Positions 33,231 to 41,252 of a stretch of DNA of 64,000 nt are shown here, piece after piece. Below the pieces are notes generated by a model. That model worked only from the letters and a program-made list of their open reading frames with translations. It was not told the DNA's origin and did not search any database. Both the position numbers and the translations under genes were made by a program. Source of the stretch: Candidatus Poribacteria bacterium (GTDB taxonomy: Bacteria > Poribacteria > WGA-4E > JAJDTR01); the NCBI GenBank assembly GCA_028820655.1, contig JAPPIK010000011.1:83732-147731 (forward strand). Reading direction: 5' to 3'. The stretch's first letter is position 1; each line of letters begins with the position of its first letter.

Positions 33231-34505
33231 TCAACCTAGCGCCCGCATCGCTTCCTCATAGACCTGTCGAAACGGCACACTTTGTTCCTCGGCGATGCGT
33301 TTGCAATCCTCATACTCCGGCACCGTCTTGATTGGCTCCCCATCCATGTATCCGCGTTTGGCGCGAACCGTCCCCCACCGCGTCTGCACCTCGATGAAAT
33401 CACGCGATAACTTGGATCGCTCGACAAGGTGGCACCTGACCCCGAACGTCGTGGTTTCACTGAGAACAACCTGGGTGAGACTCTCTCGAAGGTCGGGTGC
33501 GGCGAGTAGGCTGAGTTTTGTCGCCGGACGCCCCTTCTTCATGAGGATAGACGTAAGGAAAACGTCAATAGCTCCCTTCTCAAACAGCAACTCCGTCAGA
33601 TAACCCGCAATCTCCGGGGACATGTCATCGAGATTGGTCTCGATGAGGTAAACCCGATCGCTCTCAAGACTGCCTTCCTTCTTCTCCCCAAGACAAATCC
33701 GTAGGAGGTTTGGTTGCTCCTCTAATTCGCGTGTGCCGGCGCCGTAGCCAACGCGGTCGATAACCATCTCCGGCATGGGACCGAATCTGCGCGCCAGTGT
33801 AGTGATAATCGCCGCACCCGTGGGCGTCACCAACTCCTTACGAATCTGCGTTTGCCGCACTTCAACCCCTTTAAGCAGTTCCATGGTGCCGGGCACCGGC
33901 ACGGGCATCAGACCGTGGGCGCACCGCACAAAACCGCTCCCCAGCGCAAGCGGGGAGGCATAGAGTTCTTCGATTCCCAACAGATTCAAGCCGATGACGC
34001 ATCCGACAATATCCACAATTGAATCGATGCCGCTCACTTCGTGCAGGTGAATCCGGTCTTTGGGGGTATTATGAACCTTCGCCTCCGCCTCCGCCAACCG
34101 GTCAAAAATCTGCTTCGATTGATCAACTGTCGCCCTTTCGAGATTGCTGTCCTCAAGAATGGCGAAGATGTCCGATAAATGCCGGCTCGGGACGTGGTCG
34201 TGATGGGAATGATCATGTGTTTCGTGGGCGTGGTCGCGCGAGTGGCTGTGAGCGTCTACTCCCTCTGATGATTCGGCGGTACGGTTGTCGTCTTCTTGCC
34301 CGCTTTCGGTCGTACGTACAATGGCGCGTGTACCGGTGATGTGATGCTTTTTGGCTCTTTCAAAATCCAATTTAAATTCGGCGTCGAGGTTCAGTTTTGA
34401 CAACTCCGCCGTCAGCATCCCAAGATCGACGCCTACATCAACCAATGCGCCGAGCGTCATGTCGCCGCTGATGCCCGAAAAGCAGTCAAAGTATGCGATT
34501 TTCAT
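33231..34505 (-). CDS. larC: LarC, nickel-pincer cofactor nickel-insertion protein
   Basis: 424 residues from the ATG at 34505 (MKIAYFDCFSGISGDMTLGA is the conserved LarC N-terminus); the longer frame to 34916 is only translated repeat sequence. LarC inserts Ni into the pyridinium dithiocarboxylate cofactor of lactate racemase-type enzymes, using CTP. A His-rich nickel-handling stretch (HSHSRDHAHETHDHSHHDH) lies near residues 80-98. Downstream are HEVSGIDSIVDIVG, SGFVRCAHGLMPVPVPGT and LIETNLDDMSPEIAGYL, all typical. It is a single full-length protein, not the split larC1/larC2 of some lactobacilli. larA, larB and larE are not in the window. Confidence 0.93.
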   Translation of the reverse strand: MKIAYFDCFSGISGDMTLGALVDVGVDLGMLTAELSKLNLDAEFKLDFERAKKHHITGTRAIVRTTESGQEDDNRTAESSEGVDAHSHSRDHAHETHDHSHHDHVPSRHLSDIFAILEDSNLERATVDQSKQIFDRLAEAEAKVHNTPKDRIHLHEVSGIDSIVDIVGCVIGLNLLGIEELYASPLALGSGFVRCAHGLMPVPVPGTMELLKGVEVRQTQIRKELVTPTGAAIITTLARRFGPMPEMVIDRVGYGAGTRELEEQPNLLRICLGEKKEGSLESDRVYLIETNLDDMSPEIAGYLTELLFEKGAIDVFLTSILMKKGRPATKLSLLAAPDLRESLTQVVLSETTTFGVRCHLVERSKLSRDFIEVQTRWGTVRAKRGYMDGEPIKTVPEYEDCKRIAEEQSVPFRQVYEEAMRALG

Positions 34506-35226
34506 AGGTTTTCCCTGTTGGCGTGAATACTCCCGGTCTACCGTATCTGCTCGCGTAAGTATAGCAAGACAGGGGTTGATTGTCAATTGACGAACCTGAG
34601 GAGTTCTGGGACACCAAATCCCGCACTCCAGCGGATCAAGCGAGTGAATAGCGATCGCGATAGATCCCGGCAATGTCAATAGAACTGCAATGCACACAAT
34701 TCTCTTTTCCGTGTAGGAGCGATTTCCAAATCGCGATTCCCTACCGTAGGATCGATCTCCATGTCGCGATTCCTCCCTCCATCTGTAGGAGCGATCTCCA
34801 GGTCGCGATCCCCCCGGCATGTCAATAGCAGGGAGAATCCTCAAATCCCGCACTCCAGCCGAGCGCAATGTCGTGTGTTGCTTTATCGATCTTAAGGCGA
34901 TAGAGTTCTGCCCCAAGCCGCGACGTCCCTTTAGCGAGCCGAACTCGCTCTAGCAGAACACACCGTGCAAATTGCGCTACAATCAACCGCACAGCGTAAG
35001 TCCTAACAGTTTCAAATTGACCTTGTGTCCAGTGCAAATTTTTTTATGGCAATCCTCTCGGTGTTGTCGTATAGTATTTACACATGAATTTCAGTGCTGA
35101 TTCGGCAAACCTTACGATATGCCGCGTAGCAATAAGGTCCTTGACAAATATGCCTATTGGGCGTACTTTCTGCCGAAGGTGGGTTTGCACAAGTCATAAG
35201 CAGGAATCTTTAGGAGGTGCAATGTC
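34506..35226. repeat. Repeat-rich spacer with three tandem GCGAT-type copies
   Basis: No gene supported. GGATCAAGCGAGTGAATAGC with GATCGCGATAGATCCC (34621-34662), then three head-to-tail copies: GTAGGAGCGATTTCCAAATC (34713), GTAGGATCGATCTCCATGTC (34746) and GTAGGAGCGATCTCCAGGTC (34785), each followed by GCGAT. Read on the minus strand these give a spurious RDRSY/GNRSY repeat. From 34850 to 35040 a frame of 71 codons exists but without a ribosome site. Confidence 0.7.
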
Positions 35227-35526
35227 ATGGAAGAATGGTTGAAGATTGCTGGGGCAGTCATTGCTTTTTGTGCGCTGTGGTGGAAGATCACATCGTCAAT
35301 GGCACAGATGGCGACAAAATCTGATTTAGCGGCGCTGAGACAGGAATTCAAATCTGAAATGGCGGCACTGAGACAGGAGTTGAAAGCCGATGCGGCGGCG
35401 CTGAGACAGGAGTTGAAAGTCGATGCGGCGGCACTGCAAGAGGGGTTGAGTAAAGAAATCAGACAGCTCCGAGAATTGCTGTTTGTACATGTTTCCGATC
35501 ACGAGAAGCACAGAAAATCTCAATGA
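35227..35526 (+). CDS. Small membrane-anchored coiled-coil protein with 11-residue repeats
   Basis: 99 residues; the ATG lies nine bases after AGGAGG. An N-terminal hydrophobic segment (IAGAVIAFCALWWKI, about 7-21) would anchor it. Residues 35-78 are four 11-residue repeats AALRQE(F/L)KxEM/DA, encoded by four 33-bp units at 35329-35460. Eleven-residue repeats form right-handed coiled coils. The end (IRQLRELLFVHVSDHEKHRKSQ) is a polar helix. It resembles DUF1640-like or phage/ring-associated small coiled coils, but I do not assign a function. Repeat number may vary between strains. Confidence 0.7.
   Translation: MEEWLKIAGAVIAFCALWWKITSSMAQMATKSDLAALRQEFKSEMAALRQELKADAAALRQELKVDAAALQEGLSKEIRQLRELLFVHVSDHEKHRKSQ
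35329..35460 (+). repeat. Four 33-bp in-frame tandem repeats
   Basis: Units begin GCGGC(G/A)CTGAGACAGGA at 35329, 35362 and 35395; the fourth at 35428 is diverged (GCGGCACTGCAAGAGG). Units 2 and 3 differ at only a few positions. Confidence 0.85.
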
Positions 35527-35847
35527 CTGCGCGGTCTTGCTTCTGTTAATAAAATGGTGGGAGTATCATCGGAATTACCAGCCCCTTCTGTTGATCGCGG
35601 AACTCGCCGAAAACATTTCCACAGACGAGATTATGGGCTCGAATCGCACCTGACACGTGGCTATTAACGATACTTTAATTATACCACGTGTGAATCGGCG
35701 TGTTAGCGATCAAGGTAGGGCACTGAGCCGCCAAGCGCGACACGCTGAACGATAAACAATATGTTGGAGTGGACACTGACGCACAGCAATATACTGTGCT
35801 ATCAGTGTCTACGAGCATATACCATGCTGAAGGCGTCACTTCTAATT

Positions 35848-36009
35848 TTAAGAATCGTCGGAAGATTCGTCCTCTATGCGCGATTCCCAATCATCGGGCC
35901 TTTCATCGTAATCGCGTGACTCCCAAAAAGCGTCGTTATTGGGGTTCAACTGATCAGCACGATGGTCAAGTTCCTCTCGCGTGTAGTCGCGATCATCTCG
36001 TAGCGGCAT
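35848..36009 (-). CDS. 53-residue acidic protein downstream of the viperin-kinase operon
   Basis: ATG at 36009 after AAAGGAGGTGAACAAA, one of the best ribosome sites in the window; stop TAA at 35850-35848. The protein is very acidic: MPLRDDRDYTREELDHRADQ, LNPNNDAFWESRDYDERPDD, WESRIEDESSDDS. It contains the ordered-looking NPNNDAFWESRDYDERPDDW. It is 105 bases downstream of the kinase gene on the same strand and may be the last gene of that unit. No family is recognised; small acidic proteins near defence genes can be inhibitors or chaperones, but that is speculation. Confidence 0.7.
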   Translation of the reverse strand: MPLRDDRDYTREELDHRADQLNPNNDAFWESRDYDERPDDWESRIEDESSDDS

Positions 36010-36114
36010 TTTGTTCACCTCCTTTCGCGTTAGATGTAGGGTGCCTCACAAGGACACTGTGTTCCGAATTGAGGCGCCAGTTAGTTCATCCCGGGCGTAC
36101 CGGAGTCTGGTTTT

Positions 36115-36705
36115 TCACACAATGATGTCGGCGCTGTGCAGAGCCGCGATTACGATGTCAAGCACAGTATCCGCGTCGCGATCACTGGTGTCTATCTCGA
36201 TTGGGTGAAACTGGCGATACTCACCAAGCACGGCTTCGCGGCGTTGGATAAACTCAAGGTTTTGCTCCTCTGCCGTGACGGGTTCGCCGCGTCCTCGCAT
36301 ACGCCTCCTGCGATTTTCCTCATTGACAGTAAGCAAGATCACGGCGTCAGGTTTACGGAGTTCTGGTGGATAACTCCCCTGCCATTCTTGGACGAGGTCC
36401 GAGTTGCCGTCCAACGCCGCAAAAGCCACAGTACTTGGCCAATAGCGGTCCATGACAACGTGCCCTGCCTTAAGCGCGACTTCAGCCATCTCGCTTGCAA
36501 TTAAATTTGCAGCACGATAGTAGGCGCGACGCTGATTGGGAGGACGGTTGTCAAAATGCGCACGGAGATTGGGAGACAGATCTAGCGACTCCAAGTTTGG
36601 CGGACATTGAAGCAGAGCCGCGCCCAAACGATTGCCAAGCTTAGGCGCTAGGGTAGACTTTCCAGTTGCATCAAGCCCCTCAATGACAATGAATTTGCTA
36701 TTCAT
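36115..36705 (-). CDS. CMPK2-like nucleoside monophosphate kinase (thymidylate kinase fold)
   Basis: 196 residues from the ATG at 36705, after AAGAGGAGGACAAT; a longer frame exists but lacks this site. P-loop GLDATGKST at 10-18, DRYWPST at 86-92 and an Arg-rich LID NRRRRMRGRGEP. The order and wording follow the vertebrate UMP-CMP kinase 2 domain as I remember it: VIEGLDATGKTT, RAFYSLGNYI, DRYWHST and KPDLILLLTV correspond to VIEGLDATGKST, RAYYRAANLI, DRYWPST and KPDAVILLTV here. It probably phosphorylates CMP/UMP or dNMPs. The start codon overlaps the viperin stop by 8 bases, so the two are translationally coupled; the kinase would supply the triphosphate substrate or act on the product. Confidence 0.85.
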   Translation of the reverse strand: MNSKFIVIEGLDATGKSTLAPKLGNRLGAALLQCPPNLESLDLSPNLRAHFDNRPPNQRRAYYRAANLIASEMAEVALKAGHVVMDRYWPSTVAFAALDGNSDLVQEWQGSYPPELRKPDAVILLTVNEENRRRRMRGRGEPVTAEEQNLEFIQRREAVLGEYRQFHPIEIDTSDRDADTVLDIVIAALHSADIIV

Positions 36706-37576
36706 ATTGTCCTCCTCTTTCTTTGAACCTTTGGAAATCGGTTGATACCTGCCGAAGCGCCTCCTCAACGCCTACCTTCAAAATAGGCTCACTGTACGTG
36801 TATGTGCCTTTCGCGTTATCAAAAAAGCGCCCGGCAGGATCGACCATAACGTAACTTTTCGTCATCAACTCATTGCTTTCAGCAACTACGGTAATTCCGT
36901 CGGTTTCGACCACACCATTTCGTTGGACGTATTGGTAAAATTGACTCGCCGTGATCTGGAGATTAGCGAAATGGTCATCGTTTTGACCTTCAATGGGAAG
37001 AACTTGCAACAGTTTCCAGCGCTCCGGCCCCGCGGACCTTATAAAGCCGGTAAGGTCCTCCTGCCAGTTTAACAGGGTTACAACGGTATTGATCTTCAAG
37101 CGAATCCCGTGTCGCTTTATGAGCCCAATGATGTGCAGATATTCGTCTTCGGTTATTGGCGGCTTTCCACGCACATTACGTCCCAATCGTTCGAGGGTTG
37201 CCGTATTCGCGCTGTCAATGCTCAGCGCGATGATATCTAGGTTACCGCTCAAAGTGCCCAGCCACTCATCGCTGATTCTCGATCCGTTCGTTACAATCGA
37301 GGTCTGCATCCCAGGTTTCTTTGCCCGTTCAATCAGGATTGGCAACCAAGGACAGAGTGTGGGTTCCCCGCCGGCAAAGTTAATCTTCTTAAACCCAAAT
37401 TCAGCAAGTTGATGCACAATTTCGGTCGCCTCTTGCTCTGGCACGTGCCCCTTTGGCAGCTTCATGTCTTTCTTGACATCGTGAAACGTAGCAAAGCAGA
37501 AGTTACAACCCATATTGCACGGTTGCCATAGATGGAAGTTGACTGTGGAAATTCTGTTGGTATTGAGGGCAAACAT
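36698..37576 (-). CDS. Prokaryotic viperin (radical SAM, antiviral ddh-nucleotide synthase)
   Basis: 292 residues; ATG after AGGGAGGAGAATCCAA. Radical-SAM cluster motif CNMGCNFC (Cys20, 24, 27: CX3CX2C), then KINFAGGEPTLCP, SIVTNGSRISDEWL, LDIIALSIDSAN, KINTVVTLLNWQED and RWKLLQVLPIEGQND. The C-terminal viperin signatures are all there: ESNELMTKSYVMVDPAGRFF and ILKVGVEEAL, ending FKERGGQYE. These match human RSAD2 segment by segment ([68 protein letters not shown]). Viperins dehydrate CTP, GTP or UTP to 3'-deoxy-3',4'-didehydro nucleotides that stop phage RNA polymerase. The N-terminal amphipathic helix of vertebrate viperin is absent, as in prokaryotic members. Confidence 0.93.
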   Translation of the reverse strand: MFALNTNRISTVNFHLWQPCNMGCNFCFATFHDVKKDMKLPKGHVPEQEATEIVHQLAEFGFKKINFAGGEPTLCPWLPILIERAKKPGMQTSIVTNGSRISDEWLGTLSGNLDIIALSIDSANTATLERLGRNVRGKPPITEDEYLHIIGLIKRHGIRLKINTVVTLLNWQEDLTGFIRSAGPERWKLLQVLPIEGQNDDHFANLQITASQFYQYVQRNGVVETDGITVVAESNELMTKSYVMVDPAGRFFDNAKGTYTYSEPILKVGVEEALRQVSTDFQRFKERGGQYE

Positions 37577-37614
37577 ATTGGATTCTCCTCCCTATTGATT
37601 GTAATTGATGGTTT

Positions 37615-37638
37615 AGCGATTAAATCGCTTTAATCGCT
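37615..37638 (-). promoter_or_regulatory. Perfect 10-bp hairpin in the viperin leader
   Basis: AGCGATTAAA-TCGC-TTTAATCGCT, a perfect inverted repeat about 40 bases upstream of the viperin ATG. It lacks a T-run on the minus strand, so an operator or an RNA leader hairpin is more likely than a terminator. Confidence 0.5.
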
Positions 37639-37861
37639 ATTCCTTTAACAGAGGAGACGCGTCGTATGCACAATCTCTATACGAGATTAGGGATGCGGCC
37701 ATGAGCCGCAGGTGCCACGCATCAGAGATATGGGCAACTTCCTCGGTAGCGGTATGTATACTCATTGCCACAAGGGTGTGTGTTACAACCGCTACACAGG
37801 AAGTCGCTTGTTGGAGAGGCGCTGATAACAGCACAAAAGCGCCATTATCGGCCACTCTCAA

Positions 37862-38023
37862 TTATTTGCCTTTTGACGGGGCGTTGTCGCGGCCAGGTCC
37901 GGACGGGTTTCCGTTTTTGCTGGGGTATCCGGCACGGGTATTACCGCTTTTCCCGCCACTAGTACGGTTTCCGCTGCCGCGGCTTGCGCGGCTTCCGCTG
38001 CTTTTTCCGCTCGATTTCGGCAT
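37862..38023 (-). CDS. 53-residue basic Ser/Gly-rich protein upstream of viperin
   Basis: 53 residues from the ATG at 38023, after AAGGAGGAAAGAACA; the longer frame to 38080 is upstream of that site. The sequence is low-complexity: MPKSSGKSSGSRASRGSGNR, then TSGGKSGNTRAGYPSKNG and NPSGPGRDNAPSKGK. It is strongly basic and certainly disordered. Small Gly/Ser/Lys proteins ending in a NPSG(G/P)GR(D/G)N(A/P)P-type motif occur in many bacteria, to my memory, without a known function. It is on the same strand as viperin, 285 bases before it, with the 37615 hairpin in between. Confidence 0.65.
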   Translation of the reverse strand: MPKSSGKSSGSRASRGSGNRTSGGKSGNTRAGYPSKNGNPSGPGRDNAPSKGK

Positions 38024-38153
38024 TGTTCTTTCCTCCTTCGTTAAATTTAGGATTGCCTCCGTGGGACATATTGTTTCCAATCAAAGCAATCTTTCTTTCC
38101 ATATTGCATATCTAGCAAGAAATTTGCCATTCACATTAAACTTAGATACGAAA

Positions 38154-39920
38154 TTAGCTTGTGCGTCTCCGGCGCGGGAAATCGTCCCTTTCCCGGGTAC
38201 GACTCAGGTCCTTACGAAGCGTGCGCTGCGCCCCTGGCTTATCAATTTCTACGCCGAGTGTCAGCAAGTGGGCTTGTCGAAGCCACCAGAACGCTTCAAA
38301 TAGCGGGCGGCGCGGTGAAGCGCCCACGTCCAAGTTCGGTTTTCCTCTATCAAGGCGCCGAATCTGTCTGTGAGCGAGTTTGGCAACTTTGCGCACCTCT
38401 TCGTCAGGGTCATTGTTCGTCGTCCAAAATAGAGTTTTATGCGCACGCCCACCCGGATTCACCTGCAATGCCTGCAGTGCTTGGACATAACACCGTCGCC
38501 ATACCGGCCGCGGTTCCACGAAATCTTCATTTGTGTTGGCTATCCCACTCTGTTTTGTCTTTAGGCGCGCGAGGCAGAAACCGGCGAATTGCTCACGCAA
38601 GTCACGCAAGTACGGATCCCGTTCAAGCTCATCCTTAAGGTTCTGCGGGTACATTGAGATTTCGATCCACATCGGTATGTCGCTATACGGATCAGGTGGC
38701 GGCTCTCTGTCGAGTTCAGGCCAGGGGCGTAGATCCGAGGTAACAGCTTTTACTGCCATCTCTGTGAAAGCAAGTAGCAGCAGTCTCAAGCGTTTCCAGG
38801 GCGGCGCGAAGCAAAGCAAGGCGTAAAAGGCGTCCTTGTAGAAATCGGAGACGGGAACGTCCGGCGCGTCAGATTCTTTAAACTCTTTAGGCGATTCTCG
38901 CAGCGTTTTTCGCAACATCTCTAAATGCCTAGAGGCGCTCTCGACAAGCCGATCTCTGAGGTCTTGCGGGAGTTCAGATTCTAACCTGCCCATGCTCCAA
39001 CCGTAAATTTTCTGGGACAATCGCCACCATGACTTGATCAGGGTTGAGCGTCCTTGATATGATTCGGGGTGCTTCTCATTGAGCAATTCGAGAAACGGCA
39101 GTAACTCACGCGCCACAAGCCGCCATCCCTCGTTCAAGGCAGCGCCGGGCCCCAAAGCGATGTTCAATGCGTACGTGACGGCGTTCAACAAGCCAAGGAT
39201 TTTCTCGCTCAACTCCGTTTCCGGATACTCGCGGAAAATTGGCAGTAGGGTATCCAGTCTGACGGTTTCGCAACGCCTCGGGTTGTCGTTGAACCGCCAG
39301 ATTAACCAAAATTCAAGCAAATTGGGATGACCAAAATCATTGCTCGACCATCCTCGCCTTTGAATTGCATTCAAGGAGTCAAGTTCAATGACTTGGTTTA
39401 AGGGAAAGCCTTGCGGGAAGAGAAATGGGACCAGATCGTGGAAAAGGAAAGAGCGCGAGTTTCTAATTTCATACAATTTCTCCCAATCCAACTTAGTAGC
39501 GCAGAAGGTCGCTTGGCGTTGGAACTCACCCATCCAGTCTGGCCTTTTCCACTCGTCGTTTGATTTCTCTAACCTGACGCGTGGTCGTACCACTTCACTA
39601 TAGATAGGGCCAAAACCGAGCAAAAAACTGAATAGTAGCGCAAGACGATTCTGTCGATCCGTTACAGATTGAACGGGATCTCCCAAGGCGTCTACGACTC
39701 CCGGCAGTACGTGTTCGAAAAATTCGGTAAAGTCTTCTCTGAATACGGAGGCACTCTCGGGATCACCGAAACAGTCTGAACGTTCAAAGACTTGAACCAG
39801 CCACTCTTGATCTTGGTGTGGGAAGCCGGCCGCAGCAAGAACCTGCTTTATGGCGGATACTTCCTCGAAGGATGGGTTATCCGAAGGGAATATGAGATTG
39901 GATGAAGTGTTTTTTTTCAT
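38154..39920 (-). CDS. Unrecognised 588-residue protein upstream of the viperin unit
   Basis: 588 residues from the ATG at 39920; the TTG at 39971 is the other choice and neither has a good ribosome site. The protein is soluble, helical and rich in Trp/Arg/Leu, without signal peptide. Visible stretches are EEVSAIKQVLAAAGFPHQDQ (a short N-terminal helical pair), LLPFLELLNEKHPESYQG, WKRLRLLLLAFTEMAVKAVT, and a HEAT-like helix pair DPDEEVRKVAKLAHRQIRRL near the end, closing with a basic RERDDFPRRRRTS tail. I do not recognise a family. It is the first gene of the minus-strand group leading to viperin (131 bases before the 53-residue basic protein), so it may be a partner, but this is positional inference. 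Confidence 0.65.
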   Translation of the reverse strand: MKKNTSSNLIFPSDNPSFEEVSAIKQVLAAAGFPHQDQEWLVQVFERSDCFGDPESASVFREDFTEFFEHVLPGVVDALGDPVQSVTDRQNRLALLFSFLLGFGPIYSEVVRPRVRLEKSNDEWKRPDWMGEFQRQATFCATKLDWEKLYEIRNSRSFLFHDLVPFLFPQGFPLNQVIELDSLNAIQRRGWSSNDFGHPNLLEFWLIWRFNDNPRRCETVRLDTLLPIFREYPETELSEKILGLLNAVTYALNIALGPGAALNEGWRLVARELLPFLELLNEKHPESYQGRSTLIKSWWRLSQKIYGWSMGRLESELPQDLRDRLVESASRHLEMLRKTLRESPKEFKESDAPDVPVSDFYKDAFYALLCFAPPWKRLRLLLLAFTEMAVKAVTSDLRPWPELDREPPPDPYSDIPMWIEISMYPQNLKDELERDPYLRDLREQFAGFCLARLKTKQSGIANTNEDFVEPRPVWRRCYVQALQALQVNPGGRAHKTLFWTTNNDPDEEVRKVAKLAHRQIRRLDRGKPNLDVGASPRRPLFEAFWWLRQAHLLTLGVEIDKPGAQRTLRKDLSRTRERDDFPRRRRTS

Positions 39921-40399
39921 ACTTATATACCGTGTTAATGTGGTGATGAAAATAATTTCCCAGGGGAACAATCACGAACAACTAAATTGTGAACCTTTGG
40001 GATTACTAACGGGAGAACGTTAGTACCGGGGCGGAAGCACGAGTCTTCCATACACGAGGTTCATTTAACTAGTAAAATGGTATCACATTGTTTTTGCGCT
40101 GTCAAGGAAAGTATTATGAATCAGAATTAGGGTACACACGCTGAGAGCCTGTTCGAATAATTGGTAGCAAGAGTATTTTTGTCATTTGTGGAAGTTTCTT
40201 CATGAAATTAATATTGCCTGCTACTTACCAGTCGCCCCGCTGGGGTTTTTAGAGGCTGGTGCGCAGTGCACACCTTAAAAATCTACTTTTCAAACAGCTC
40301 CGAAGGAAATTGGCGCAGAAACCGAGTTTCGAAGAAATGAGCGCTCTCAATCGCGGTCATGATCCATTCCTTCAATCGGTTTCAGGGAAAATGTCCAAC
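39921..40399. other. Spacer with one diverged palindrome repeat
   Basis: No gene. GGTGCGCAGTGCACACC (40258-40274) is a diverged member of the GGTGGGC/GCCCACC repeat. AGAAACCGAGTTTC (40318-40331) equals the inner part of the terminator at 51445. Confidence 0.5.
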
Positions 40400-41200
40400 T
40401 CATCTAGGCGCCGTGTTGGAAAACAGGTCCTGGTGAATTCCCCGTCTACGACTACCGCGCACCATCAAACCCGGCCGACCCAAACTCTGGCCCTCGAACT
40501 GTTCATTCTCGGGATGCCGGTATCCAAAGCGCACGAGACGGCGGTTCTTTTCTGTTTGGTTGATGTGCGATCCATGGATGGCATGGAGGCTAAAACAGAC
40601 TACGTCTCCCCGCTTGGCGGGAACGGCAACCGAATCTTCCAGCTTGTATTCGTCGGTGGGCAGGTGCGGTGTGCAGGTCGTGCCGTCAGAATTCCGGGTG
40701 ATATGCTCCAGGGCGCCGCCTTTGTGCGAACCGTCAAGGAAGCGGATTTCTCCGTTTTCGTGGCAGGTGTCGTCAAGGTGGACGAGCAGATCGACATAGC
40801 GGCCATCCCTATGTTTGTAGAACGCCCAATCTTGATGCATGGGAAACGGGTGCCCGGTTTCGGGCGGTTTGACGTGCATGGTACTGTGATGAAGCTCAAC
40901 GCGAGGACCCAACAAGGCAGCCATCGCATCGCATAGTCGGGGATGGGTCACGGCTTTCATCCACGCCTCGGAATAGAAGGATAAATCGTGCATGGCAATC
41001 AGTTTGGATTTTTTCTCGGTTTCCGCATCCATATACTTTCTGCGCCAAGGTCCGGACCAGCCCGGGCTAATAGTCGCCCATTGATCGATCAGCCAATCCA
41101 GTTCGCTAGCCAATTCGTCCGTTTCCTCGGGCGTGAAAACCTGTGGGATGTGCAGATAACCGTGTTCCCAAAAGAACTTTACTTGATCGTTATCAATCAT
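40400..41200 (-). CDS. Phytanoyl-CoA dioxygenase (PhyH) family protein
   Basis: 266 residues; ATG after GGGGGTCTGCAACG. Opening DQVKFFWEHGYLHIPQVFTP. Iron ligands H122-x-D124 (FPMHQDWAFYKH), distal His near 209 (SLHAIHGSHINQTEKNRR) followed by the Arg in RLVRFGYRHPE. The strand GEIRFLDGSHKGG is the standard family block. Length and motifs fit a small-molecule 2-oxoglutarate oxygenase. It lies 52 bases after an SDR gene on the same strand, so the pair may act in sequence, for example hydroxylation followed by oxidation. Confidence 0.9.
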   Translation of the reverse strand: MIDNDQVKFFWEHGYLHIPQVFTPEETDELASELDWLIDQWATISPGWSGPWRRKYMDAETEKKSKLIAMHDLSFYSEAWMKAVTHPRLCDAMAALLGPRVELHHSTMHVKPPETGHPFPMHQDWAFYKHRDGRYVDLLVHLDDTCHENGEIRFLDGSHKGGALEHITRNSDGTTCTPHLPTDEYKLEDSVAVPAKRGDVVCFSLHAIHGSHINQTEKNRRLVRFGYRHPENEQFEGQSLGRPGLMVRGSRRRGIHQDLFSNTAPR

Positions 41201-41252
41201 CGTTGCAGACCCCCTTCATTAGGATAATGTGAGAATGTCGCGATGCCTGCGG

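Noticed and set aside
34506-34916. N-terminal extension of LarC
   Set aside because: The extension is translated tandem GCGAT repeats (GDRSY, GNRSY); LarC homologs start at MKIAYFDCFSG.
34822-35037. 71-codon minus-strand frame
   Set aside because: No ribosome site, overlaps repeat-like spacer sequence, no recognisable motif.
35769-36125. 118-codon plus-strand frame
   Set aside because: It is antisense to the 53-residue acidic gene, which has a much better ribosome site.
36115-36705. Housekeeping thymidylate kinase (tmk)
   Set aside because: Overlap with viperin and the closer resemblance to CMPK2 blocks (RAYYRAANLIASE, DRYWPST) favour a dedicated kinase; not excluded without a tree.
37637-37861. 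74-codon minus-strand frame between the basic protein and viperin
   Set aside because: It begins with TTG directly at the previous stop, has no ribosome site and no protein-like pattern; probably a leader region.
37701-38303. 200-codon plus-strand frame opposite the small basic protein
   Set aside because: It is the complement of a low-complexity Gly/Ser gene and of the 588-residue gene's end; no ribosome site.
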